Shown here piece by piece: positions 13,437 through 22,752 of a DNA stretch of 64,000 nucleotides. Positions within the stretch are counted from its first letter, which is position 1, and each line of letters opens with the position of its first letter. The translations under genes and the position numbers were made by a program. Below the pieces are notes generated by a model. The model had not been told where the DNA came from. It saw nothing but the letters and a program-made list of their open reading frames with translations, and searched no databases. The DNA is from Lasiosphaeria ovina (lineage: Eukaryota; Ascomycota; Sordariomycetes; Sordariales; Lasiosphaeriaceae): contig JAULSN010000003.1 in assembly GCA_033439765.1 (NCBI GenBank), positions 3,658,001 to 3,722,000 of the forward strand, in the 5' to 3' direction.

Positions 13437-14529
13437 GTGCATTTCTCTGCGGCACTACCGCTGGCGGCCATCTTCGCCCTTGCCGAGGCTCATGGCGTGA
13501 TTCTCGCCGCCCAGAGAGAGGCCGGCTCGCCGCCATCCGTCGGGTTCCAAGTCCAGGAGAACATTGCGAGGAACTGCACCACCATCAGCCCCTGCCAGCT
13601 CGATGCAACCATCATCCGCGACGCCGAGGTTGGCGCCAACGTCGTCAACAAGTGCGGCCGCATCCAGCTGGCGGTCAACATCGACATTGGAGAGAACACC
13701 GAGAACGCCTTGTCCGCGGGTGCCGTAACCCAGGTGAAGGCCGGTAGCAAGATTACCGTCACCATCCACCAGGTCAACGCCGACGGCGCAGGCCCCTATG
13801 TCTGCGACCTGGACGAGACGAGCAACTCGGGCCTCATCAGCAAGAATCTTACCGTCACCAACAACGTCCCCGGCTTCAATGGCCTGTCCCAGGCCAAGGC
13901 ACAGGACTTCAACATTACCGTCACAATGCCAGACCAGCTGAGTTGCACCGGAGGTGAGTTTCTTTTTGCATCGCTTGCTCCAGATCTTCCGCTGACGCTG
14001 ATCGACCACAGCGTCAACGGGCAACATCTGCACTGTGCGGTGCCGGAACAACGCAGTGGCGGGGCCGTTTGGCGGCTGCTTCGCGGTGCAGCAGACAGAC
14101 ACGACGCCCAAGGTCAACACGCCCGAGAACATTGCGGCGGCGGACCCAGTGGACGCGGTCCTGTCGCAGGTGGCGGTGAACCTGCAGGACCTGCCCAAGG
14201 CCGTGAAGGCCAACCAGGACGCCGGCAGCTCTCAGGCCGAGCAGAACGCGGCCGCCGTCAAGGCCATCCTGGGCGACAACGTCGTCACCAAGGAGCTCCC
14301 CACCACCACCCCGGCCGTCGACCTCACCGGCGGCGCTGCAGCCGTTGCAACCACCACCACGTCGGCCGCCGCCGCCGCCACTACGGCTACGGCTGCCACC
14401 GTCAGGAACGGCAGGAAGGGAAACAAGAACAACAACAATGCCAACAACAACGCCAACAACAACAACAACAACGTTAACAAATATAACGCCAACAACAACA
14501 ACGCTAACAAAAATAACGCCAATAACTAG
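13437..14529 (+). CDS. Egh16/GAS1-like secreted protein; expected ATG is GTG
   Basis: Two exons, 13437-13953 and 14012-14529, with a 58 bp GTGAGT...CAG intron, encode about 344 aa. Residues 1-20 (xHFSAALPLAAIFALAEA) are a signal peptide and the mature chain begins HGVILAAQREAGSPPSVGFQ. IARNCTTISPC, DATIIRDAEVGANVVNKCGR and SCTGASTGNICTVRCRN are typical of the Egh16-like family (PF11327, DUF3129), which includes appressorium-associated GAS1/MAS proteins of cereal pathogens. The tail is unusual: Thr/Ala-rich, then an Asn-rich stretch coded by AAC repeats (about 14424-14526). The codon where the family's start ATG should be is GTG in a CACC context; no ATG exists in frame before residue ~160. 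Either non-AUG initiation, an unseen upstream exon, or loss of the start explains this. Confidence 0.75.
14424..14526 (+). repeat. AAC-rich coding microsatellite (poly-Asn tail)
   Basis: Imperfect AAC/GCC-AAC trinucleotide array that encodes the Asn-rich C-terminus of the Egh16-like protein. Occasional AAA, GTT and TAT codons interrupt it. Confidence 0.85.
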
Positions 14530-15380
14530 AAACTGTCATCAGGGGCATCGAGTAGGAGGGGAACACCCGCCAGAGACAGATTGGGCTCTTTTCTTGTGTC
14601 TATAGACTCTGACTAGTGCATATTGTTGGTTGTTTGTTCTTGTTTCTCTTTTGGTTTTTTAGGGGGATTGCGGCAAGTACGGCCTGAGAAGGACCGGACT
14701 GGGGCTGGTGAAAGGAGGATGGGGGGATGGACGGGTGTACATATCGAGGTATATATATATATATTTTTAAGCGCATACCCAGCTTTTGAGCCCGTTGTTC
14801 CGAATGCAAGTGACAGATATTAAGTGGAGGGGATGGATCCCATTGAACGGCGCATGGAACTTAGACGCTGGGCTACAGGCTATAGCCAAAGATAAAGGCC
14901 GTTCACCGACGTGCATAGACCCACGGGAACTCAGCAATATACGTCGGGATATATACGACACTACCCCGTACGCGCGCCATCTACATCGTCGGCCGCGTCC
15001 CAAACACTAGCTAGCTCTATGTATATGTTCCTCGCATTCGACATTCGAGGAATATCGGCATGGACATTGACACTTGGCATTGACATCATACGTCGTGACG
15101 GACAGAAACAGAAAAGGAAAGAAAAAAAAAAGCCACCAACCAAGCACGGCAGCCCAGTAACATCACCGCCATTGCCGGCCTTTTTTCCCCCAATATCCCA
15201 TCCCATTCCATCCCATCCGATTCCATCCCATATTCCACCATATACAAAACAACACACGTACTGAACACAACATCCCTCTTCCGCCGTGACGGGATATATA
15301 GATATAAACAGACGGACCGACCGACGGAGATACACAGACATATAGCACCGAGAAGTCGCAAAATCCAGAGCTCTGCTCCC

Positions 15381-15423
15381 GAACCACAAACTCTTCCGTA
15401 ACACACAAACTCTTCCCGGTGCT
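15381..15423. repeat. 43 bp direct repeat, copy 1
   Basis: Begins GAACCACAAACTCTTCCG and ends TCTTCCCGGTGCT; matches 15518-15560 with two differences. Each copy itself contains two CACAAACTCTTCC words. Confidence 0.9.
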
Positions 15424-15517
15424 GCTGCCTAAGACCCACATGGTGGAGCCTGCCGTCGTGCACGGACCAACTACAATATCTATTTAAACAGCCTCCCCCC
15501 CCCGACCTTCTGCTTCT

Positions 15518-15560
15518 GAACCACAAACTCTTCCGCAACCCACAAACTCTTCCCGGTGCT
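15518..15560. repeat. 43 bp direct repeat, copy 2
   Basis: Second copy, 137 bases after the first and about 120 bases upstream of the HNH nuclease gene start. The two differences are T/C and A/C. Confidence 0.9.
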
Positions 15561-15678
15561 ATCAATCGTCCACCTCGGTAGATCAAAACTGCATCGCCCG
15601 GCGATATCACCGTACGTGTGGCCCATCTCTACTCCATGTCCGCCATGACTAACAGCTTGTACAGGCCTACCGCAGAGC

Positions 15679-17016
15679 ATGGATCCTTCAAAGGACAATT
15701 CGCCGAAGCACGGCCCACCGTCAAGAGCCATCCTACCACCATCACTGTCGGGAGCGAGAGGCAAGTATGAGAAAGCACGAAGTGTTTCACACGAGCTACA
15801 AAACGCCTTTGACGACCTCTCTCGCAAGGTAGAACCCGAGCTCAATCCAGGTGAAGAACGACAGGAGCCCGATGCGAAATCCGGCCTTGAGCTTGCGTCA
15901 TTGGGGGTTGAGCTAGCGTTGAAGAAAAAAGAAGAGATTCTACTAGAGCGACAGGTCATCATCGAAGAACGAGATGCCAACCTGATCGGCCCCCATATAG
16001 CAACCAAGCGACTTCGAGCTTCCGATCACCGCTACGTCTCTGCTGGTGACGAATTGTGGAAACAGCAGCAGAAGAAGACACGTTTTGACGACCCTGGTGT
16101 TGTACGGTTGCTGGATCCGCGTGGTGGTAGTACCTCTGCGTGTCTCTTGGCGCTTTACAAAAAGTGCGATGGCCTTGAAAAGACGAAGAAGCGGCCCTCT
16201 ACCTTTCGCTCCGATACCTTGACCTATTACGCAGGTGAAGGCAGCAACTTCAACGAAAAGTCTGGCAGGGTTTGGTGCCATATTACCGGCAAGTGGTGGG
16301 CAGCATACCAGATCAAGGCTACACATATTGTCCCTTTCTTTCTCGATAGCGACGACATTGGCGAGATGTTGTTCGGCAGCCGGGCACCATCACTCCGACG
16401 AGCAGGAAACGCCCTTCTCTTATTTTCCCAAATCGAGAAGTGGTTTGACACATACCATCTTATTATCGTACCGGTTAATTCAACGGAAACCCCCATTACG
16501 CGTTGGAAAGTCGATATCATCTCCCCTGATATTCGAAACTCACCTTATTCTTCGGATGACTATGGTCAAGACTTGGATGGGAAGGAGCTGCAATTCCAGA
16601 ACAACAATCGGCCCGTCTCCCGCTTTATGTACTTCCATTTCATAATAGCACTAGTCCGCATCAAAGATGTCAAACGTCAGGGATGGCAGGATATCTGGGC
16701 TCGGTACTACCAACAACGGCCTTTCCCAACCCCAGGTAACTACCTACGTCGGAGCATGTTACTCGCGCTAGCTACCCATTATGGAACGGCAGACATGGAG
16801 GTGGTGACGTCGTGGATCACAGATCACGGCTTTGATTCGCCGTTGATGCTCACCGATGAAGAGAGTACCGAAGCAGCTCGTCGCGTCCATGCGGCGGTGA
16901 ATAAAGCCATCGCTCGTGCGGAGACGGGCCCAAAGGACGGGAGTGACGACGAGGAGGAGGACAGTGATGAGGGGGACAGTGATGAGGGGGATAACGAGAT
17001 TGACATGGAGGGGTGA
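15679..17016 (+). CDS. HNH nuclease-domain protein (fungal HNH_2 type)
   Basis: Single exon, 445 aa. The N-terminal ~110 residues include a charged coiled-coil-like part (LGVELALKKKEEILLERQVIIEERD, about 75-99) ending in IGPHIATKRLR. The nuclease core follows: RVWCHITGKWWAAYQIKATHIVPFFL (about 197-222), GNALLLFSQIEKWFDTYHLIIVPV (about 243-266). His216, Asn244 and Asp257/His260 are the HNH candidates (A-T-H, G-N-A-L-L-L, F-D-x-Y-H). The C-terminus is an acidic tail (DDEEEDSDEGDSDEGDNEIDMEG). Proteins of this type are abundant and poorly studied in filamentous fungi; none, to my knowledge, has an established role. Catalytic residues look intact. Start at 15679 is supported by an intron-like acceptor just upstream. 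No mobile-element ends flank it. Confidence 0.8.
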   Translation: MDPSKDNSPKHGPPSRAILPPSLSGARGKYEKARSVSHELQNAFDDLSRKVEPELNPGEERQEPDAKSGLELASLGVELALKKKEEILLERQVIIEERDANLIGPHIATKRLRASDHRYVSAGDELWKQQQKKTRFDDPGVVRLLDPRGGSTSACLLALYKKCDGLEKTKKRPSTFRSDTLTYYAGEGSNFNEKSGRVWCHITGKWWAAYQIKATHIVPFFLDSDDIGEMLFGSRAPSLRRAGNALLLFSQIEKWFDTYHLIIVPVNSTETPITRWKVDIISPDIRNSPYSSDDYGQDLDGKELQFQNNNRPVSRFMYFHFIIALVRIKDVKRQGWQDIWARYYQQRPFPTPGNYLRRSMLLALATHYGTADMEVVTSWITDHGFDSPLMLTDEESTEAARRVHAAVNKAIARAETGPKDGSDDEEEDSDEGDSDEGDNEIDMEG

Positions 17017-17273
17017 AGGAGAATGAGATGTAGAGATATTTTTGGTACAGGAAGTGGAATTTACACACGCTCTCGATTATTTCTTGTGTTGTGATCTGTC
17101 CTGTGACTCTCACGGTCATCGAGCCTGAAGATGAAGAGGTTGTTGCCAACCCCCCTCATGCAGAGCATGTCAGAGACTTTGTCCACTCAAGAAGCCGCTC
17201 AGAAACATAGCCTCTTTGCGAGAATAATAAAAGTAAAACGATTAAAACCCATCCCCCCACTCAAGTTTCCCAT

Positions 17274-17940
17274 CTACACGTACGTGCGGTGGTGGCTGTG
17301 CGAGCTTCTCCTGCTGTGGTGGCTGCCGCTGTGGCTGCGGCGGCGGCTGTGGTGGCGCTCCGTGACGACCCTACGCTCCGTGGTAGCGGCGCGGTCGCCG
17401 TGGAAGAAGGCCACAACAGCCGTGATGAAGAAGAAGATGGTGTTCATAATGCCAAACGCGAAGCAGGCCTTGAGCATGGCGCACGACTTGTTGAAGGACA
17501 GGTCGAAGGTGTTGATGGTGATGCTGCCGAGGGGTCCCGAGAGGGTGTGGCTGCTGCCGCTGCGGTCGAGCGAGGCGCAGTCGGCGCTGGCGATGAAGCG
17601 CAGGTAGTAGACGCCGGCGATCAGCGCGCCGACGAAGCCCAGGTCGACGAGCGACACGAAGCGCGCGTTGCTGCTGCTGCGGTGGTAGCTGAACAGCGTG
17701 AACACGGCCCACGCCAGCCCCAGCACCGACACGATGAACAGGATCAGGATGTAGTTGGGCGTCAGCACGTTGGCGTCGACGTAGATGTGCACAAAGTAGG
17801 CCAGCATCCCCATCAGCGGTATCTGCGCAGGGAAAGTGTTAGCCGGGCGGTTGGAGTCGGGAGATGGAGTTGCTGGCTGCACGCACCAAGGTGACGATCT
17901 CGGCGAAGCGCCAGAACGTGAACAAGATTGCGAAAATCAT
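17274..17940 (-). CDS. MARVEL-domain membrane protein
   Basis: Two exons on the minus strand, 17887-17940 (MIFAILFTFWRFAEIVTL) and 17274-17822, joined in phase 0 across a 64 bp GTGCGT...GCAG intron, giving 200 aa. Four hydrophobic segments are visible: residues ~1-18 continuing into IPLMGMLAYFVHIY, then NYILILFIVSVLGLAWAVFTLF, FVSLVDLGFVGALIAGVYYL, and a last one in FAFGIMNTIFFFITAVVAFF. The order and the Cys pair (SADCASL, NKSCAML) before the last segment match fungal MARVEL proteins, which sit in membranes and associate with trafficking and cell-surface domains. The tail is rich in Arg/Ser/His (RHHSRRRSHSGSHHSRRSSH). Without the first exon the topology would be incomplete, which supports the intron. 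Confidence 0.85.
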
Positions 17941-19305
17941 CTTGCTTGCTGTCTATCTGTCTTTCTGTGCGTCTGTCTGTTGGCGCAGAGCTTCTTCTGC
18001 CTCGTTCCGGTGTTGCGCAAAGCGAAGCTTGGTTGCGCACGCAGGAATGAGAGAGCGGCGATGGCGGTGGTCGGGGTTTAAAGCTTGCTGCTCTTAGAGA
18101 GACAGGCAGACAGAAGTGGCCAGGCGCAAACAAGCAGGTTGGCGGCGGCGGCCAGAAGGAAGAAGAAGAACCCAACAGAGGGAAGATGGGATGGAGCTGC
18201 CGTGTAGTCGCAATGCGCAAAATGCGAGGGGACCGAGAGAAAGTGGGGGATTGGCTCCCGGATTTTGTCGTTTCCTGCAACCACTTGATGGATTACCAGG
18301 CACCACCACCTCTCCCGCACAGCTTCAGACTTGGCGCTCTGCTGCCCCGTACCGCACCGTTGCTTGCCGCGCTGACCGGCGAACAAGCTGCGCAGGTCGA
18401 GTGCACGTGCGAATTGACTTTGTGCCGGCAAAAACTACCAAGTCAGGTTGCTTGCCCAATTTCCAGTCGGCCGCATGAGGTCGCCGCGCGACAGGAACGG
18501 AACGGCAGCGTTGGGAAAGACCCTTATGACGTCGGCAGAGCTCTTGGGGTACCCAGGTGGCCGATGGGCCCGAGCGGGCGGTTTGTACGGGGTTTACACG
18601 TGGAATTGCTTTGCAGCAACAAACCCCTCCCAAACAAGTTTGCGTAACAAGAAAGGTTACGAGAATTGGTGCTGGTAAACGGCAAAATGGCAAAATAGGA
18701 ATAATTGTCACGAGGAGAGTACGCCTGTGCGCGAGGACGAAAAGCGTGAAAGGGCGCACAATGCGGGAAATAGCGAGGGTTGGGAGCTTGCTTCTCCCCG
18801 TGCTCCCTCCTTGCCGACCCCGAGAGCTCAGTTCAGACTATGGTTGGCAGGGCAGTGGTGGATCCCCGGCCCCATGCAGAGGTGAAGAAAAAAGGTGGGG
18901 GCTGGCTGAGCGACCCATAATTTCCAACGGAAAGCAAATGGCTGGGGCCGCTAGTGTGGAGCCCCTCCGGCTTATTTCCCAAGACGAGCACACGGAAGCT
19001 TTGTGGGCTCACGAACCATGCGAGCGAACAACGAACGGCAGACTGCTGCATGGAAGCTTCCATCAAGAAACGAGAAATCGCCATGCACGGCAGGCAGTCA
19101 GTGTGTCCACGTGCACTAAGGAGCCGGGCCGACACAGAAGGGGATGAAGACCAAAAATTCGAACTTCATATTTCCTTTTATTAACAAATCCCCCATCATC
19201 CCATTTCCGTCCTGCCCATAGCCCCTGATACATAAAAAGACCCCTATACGTACTCCATCCTCCACAACATATGTCTCTTTCCAAGTTGTAAATTCCCCAA
19301 GCCGC
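17941..19305. other. Intergenic region
   Basis: About 1.4 kb between the start of the MARVEL gene and the 3' end of the DUF8004 gene. It should hold the MARVEL promoter and the DUF8004 terminator. I see no gene; overlapping frames have no domain features. Confidence 0.6.
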
Positions 19306-22300
19306 TCACGGCGCGTGACCATCTATAACGTTCAGTTCGTCAAAGTCCTTAATCACAGGGCCGACGCTGCTGTCTGTTTCCGACCCATTGCCCCCGCTGC
19401 CCCCGTTGACGCTCCTGCCATCACCGCCGTTTTTGCTAGAGCCGAGCAATGGGGGCGCCTCCTGCCTTCGATGACGGCTGCTACTTCGGCCACCGCCACC
19501 GCCACCCCTGACCGCGCTCAGCGCTACCCTGTCCCTGCCGGAGCTGCTGTACGCCGTCATGAAACTCTTTTGGTCGTCCATCATCTCGTCAAGCACTAGA
19601 AACCCACCATATCCGCCGCCGGCGCCCGCCTGGTGGTTGCCGCCAGGACTGCTATACGCGTACGTCTGGCCCGGCGCCGCAAACTCGTGCTCCTCGACCC
19701 GGTCAATTTGCCTCGATCCCGGGCCCAAGCCGAGCCCGTGTCCCATAAGCCCATTATCTTTGCGTGTTGGTCGGCCCTTCCGGGATGTCGTCGTCGACGG
19801 TGGCGATCGTATGCTACTCCCCGCGTCGCTCTCCGTATACGACACAACGCTCGCGGCCGAACTTACAGGGTATCCTCCCGCCATCGAAGGCGCTCTGCTA
19901 CTAGCGCTGCGCACGGAGCGAGATGTCATGCCTGCAGGTGTGTGATATCCGCTCTGGGCCGTGGCGGAGCTGCGCCCCGTGATACTAGGCGCCGCGCTGC
20001 GTGGTATCGGGAAGCTGTAGCCTCGAACCGGACTGTAACTGCCGCTATCCTCAGCCGACTCGGTCCCGCTATTAGCTGCGCTGTTGTTGGCGTGCCACGT
20101 GAGCGCCACAACCCAGCAGTGGGAGAGCTCGTGGGCCGCCTCCTCTGTATTCGATGCACCGCCTATCGGTCCGTGGCCGTGGTTATGTGAAGACTGTCCA
20201 CTCTTCCACGGTGGCATCTTTGCGCCCTTGAGCCGCGGGGAGAGGTGGTACGGCACTTCGTCCTTGTAGCGCACGTTTGGCGCATCGACCGAGACGCTGG
20301 CTAGCGTCTGGAGAATGCCATAAATCAGCACCCAGCGGCCCCGGCGTGCCGTCGATGGGTCCACCTCGCTGATACGGTCCGTCTTCTCAAATTTGCTGAA
20401 CGCGTCTATCAGATCCGAGTGCGTGAACTCGGAGCCCAGGATGCATATGTTGGTCACTTCCGTATAAGCAAGCTGAATGCGTCGCTCGACGGCTCCTGGC
20501 CGGCTGGAATTACCGTGGCTATACAGGTTGCCACTCTGGTTGGCGCCATTGTTCTTCTTGGTTGACGACCTCCCGCCAAACATGCCGCTGGTCAGATTTT
20601 CCTTGCTGCTTGACGAACCGATTGCGCCCACCGGTGGTGGGATCGACTCGGGTACCAAGGGGTAAGGGTGGGGGATATGCGGGAAGCGGAGCTTATTGTC
20701 GAACTCAATGAGCATGTCTGTCATGGGCAGATCCGGAGTGTCGGCTTCAAATCCCCGGTTCCCACTCTCGCTCACCATCATCCACTTCCGGCTCGACCGC
20801 GCCTCGGATCCGTCCCAGACAATGTCCCTGTTGACCAGATAATCGTATAGGGCGGCAAAGTCCTTCTGCAGCGATTGTGCCACGGCTCTAGTCAGCCACA
20901 TTTCCTCTTCTCCCTCGGCTCCGCCGTGGGCTGTGCCAATGGCCGAGTGGTCGTTGCCCTGGGGCATCGGAAGTGGAGGCCAACTTCCAAACGAGCGAGT
21001 GTAGTGTTGCAGTAAGAACTTCTGCAGTCTGTCTGCTGCAGCCTTCGCCGGCGCCGCCGCGACAGGCCCGCTGGTATTGGCAGTAGTTGCCACACTTCCA
21101 GGCCACATATCTGCATACTGGAATGCCGCGAGGCGTTCCTCGGCCGCCTGGACACGCAGCTGCGTCTCGAGGCAGGCGCGCTCAAGCAGGGCCCGCGTAA
21201 TCGGGGTGACGTGCTTGAAGTCGGCACACGTTTCCAGCTGTGAATACATGCCAGCGCAATGCAGAAAGCTCTCCCGCCAGCCCTCTTCCCATCGGACTTC
21301 ATGACCCTCGCTCCAAGCGAGAAGGCTGACCGCGGTCTCGGCATCATTTCGGACGTCGTCGATACCGCGCGCCGAGAGATAGTTGAGAATTGTTCCGATG
21401 TTGTCTGCTTCCGAAGGCATGTACGACTCGAGGCGGGAGTGCAAATCCGACAGAGCCTGATAAAGAGATAGACCAACCAGCGAGGCATGGTAGAGAAGTG
21501 CAAAGACGTTCCGTGTCGTGATGTGGTGTCGTATCTGGTCAATCTTGGTCATGTTGGGCGGCGTGGGGAAGTACATTTCATACGAAATCTGCCCATCCGA
21601 CTCCCAGAGGTTGGCATCCTCGGAAACCGGTGGCGTCGGCTGTCCACCGCGACCGTAGCCTCCACCGTGCGGGGCCAGGTGCTGCTGGTTGTAGTGTCCG
21701 TGCCGGTGCAACATTGGGGGTGCCCCGATGGGTGAAGGGGGCATGTGGATGTCTTCTTCTGTTGAACCCTCGCGCAAGAGTGTGATGAGATAGCGGGACT
21801 CTGTGGCTTCAATGATGTGCGACGATAGCCGGAAAGAAGGGTTCGGTCGAGGCGATTGCCCCTTGTTGCCGAAGAATACGAGCACATCGCCGTTGGGATC
21901 CCAGAGCTCGGGGTCTTTCCGTAGCTTGTTCCATCGCTGCACAGGCCGCCCGGCGCCGATCCAACGCTTGATGGGGGGCGCGTTGGATGGTGGCGGCACA
22001 AGAGGAAGTTTGGCCGACGGCGGCCCAGATACGACGCTGCCCGACTCATCCCACTGGTTCTGGCCTTGGCCCTGGAACTGGACAGGAGAGTTATCGGCAT
22101 CATAGCCGTCGTTCGAATCGTTGGCATAAACTGTCCCGTTAGCCGGAGGTCGCACGGTTGCCGACGACTGTGGTCTGAACTCTATCGACCTATCGATGTC
22201 GAGCCCCCCTTTCCTATCTTTCCTCTTGAAGGCAAAGGTCTTAGCGAGCCCCTTTCTAACTTCGTCGCTTTTTTTGTCCAAAATGCTTCGGAGACCCGAC

Positions 22301-22752
22301 TTTTCGATGCCCGACACATCTTCCGTCTTGATGGCCGGTCTCCTAGCACGGGCATATGCGAAATCCTCAAGCGGTCTGTGGAAGTGCGATGTGCCTGCGC
22401 CTTCTCTCCGCCCGTCGATGCTCGAACCACTCTGGCTCCCGCCGCTCTGATTTCCGTAGCTGACAATGTCGTTGCGATAACTTATTGCCTCGCTTTCCCT
22501 AGCGGGCTCCGAAAACTTCAGGAAGCGGGCGTTGGTCGTGCCCACTCCAGTGATGTCCCTGTCCCTCTCGCGGTCGCGATCGCGGTCTGGACGCAGTACG
22601 GGCATCGCTGAGATGGGATACTCGCTAATCGTAGCATTGTCGGAGCTGGCCATGGACTTGGTCCGGGGCCGAAAGACAGAGACCCGCTCGCCTTTCTCGC
22701 CAGGCCTCGTCTCGGTGATCTTCTTGCGCACATATGCGCTGCGGCCCGACAT
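19306..22752 (-). CDS. Large DUF8004-domain protein
   Basis: Single uninterrupted frame of 1148 aa on the minus strand. The N-terminus (1-240) is disordered and charged (RPDRDRDRERDRD at ~54-66; a basic KKSDEVRKGLAKTFAFKRKDRKGG at ~160-183). The recognisable core starts near 260: IKRWIGAGRPVQRWNKLRKDPELWDPNGDVLVFFG and SFRLSSHIIEATESRYLITLL (about 261-327), followed by a helical region (HHITTRNVFALLYHASLVGLSLYQAL and beyond). This matches the fungal DUF8004 family, whose function is not established. The C-terminal third is Ser/Gly-rich and disordered, ending SSVGPVIKDFDELNVIDGHAP. The first ATG at 22752 is used; a second Met at residue 34 is possible. No membrane segment or signal peptide is seen, so it is probably cytosolic. 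Confidence 0.8.
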   Translation of the reverse strand: MSGRSAYVRKKITETRPGEKGERVSVFRPRTKSMASSDNATISEYPISAMPVLRPDRDRDRERDRDITGVGTTNARFLKFSEPARESEAISYRNDIVSYGNQSGGSQSGSSIDGRREGAGTSHFHRPLEDFAYARARRPAIKTEDVSGIEKSGLRSILDKKSDEVRKGLAKTFAFKRKDRKGGLDIDRSIEFRPQSSATVRPPANGTVYANDSNDGYDADNSPVQFQGQGQNQWDESGSVVSGPPSAKLPLVPPPSNAPPIKRWIGAGRPVQRWNKLRKDPELWDPNGDVLVFFGNKGQSPRPNPSFRLSSHIIEATESRYLITLLREGSTEEDIHMPPSPIGAPPMLHRHGHYNQQHLAPHGGGYGRGGQPTPPVSEDANLWESDGQISYEMYFPTPPNMTKIDQIRHHITTRNVFALLYHASLVGLSLYQALSDLHSRLESYMPSEADNIGTILNYLSARGIDDVRNDAETAVSLLAWSEGHEVRWEEGWRESFLHCAGMYSQLETCADFKHVTPITRALLERACLETQLRVQAAEERLAAFQYADMWPGSVATTANTSGPVAAAPAKAAADRLQKFLLQHYTRSFGSWPPLPMPQGNDHSAIGTAHGGAEGEEEMWLTRAVAQSLQKDFAALYDYLVNRDIVWDGSEARSSRKWMMVSESGNRGFEADTPDLPMTDMLIEFDNKLRFPHIPHPYPLVPESIPPPVGAIGSSSSKENLTSGMFGGRSSTKKNNGANQSGNLYSHGNSSRPGAVERRIQLAYTEVTNICILGSEFTHSDLIDAFSKFEKTDRISEVDPSTARRGRWVLIYGILQTLASVSVDAPNVRYKDEVPYHLSPRLKGAKMPPWKSGQSSHNHGHGPIGGASNTEEAAHELSHCWVVALTWHANNSAANSGTESAEDSGSYSPVRGYSFPIPRSAAPSITGRSSATAQSGYHTPAGMTSRSVRSASSRAPSMAGGYPVSSAASVVSYTESDAGSSIRSPPSTTTSRKGRPTRKDNGLMGHGLGLGPGSRQIDRVEEHEFAAPGQTYAYSSPGGNHQAGAGGGYGGFLVLDEMMDDQKSFMTAYSSSGRDRVALSAVRGGGGGGRSSSRHRRQEAPPLLGSSKNGGDGRSVNGGSGGNGSETDSSVGPVIKDFDELNVIDGHAP

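Larger units (their letters stand above)
14530..15678. other. Intergenic region with direct repeats
   Basis: No supportable gene. It contains a TATATATATA tract near 14750-14765, a CATCC/ATTCC pentamer-like array at about 15191-15236, and a 43 bp direct repeat pair (15381-15423, 15518-15560). A possible 5'-UTR intron of the HNH gene, GTACGT at 15612 to ACAG at 15664 with a GACTAAC branch point, lies just before the start codon. Confidence 0.5.
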
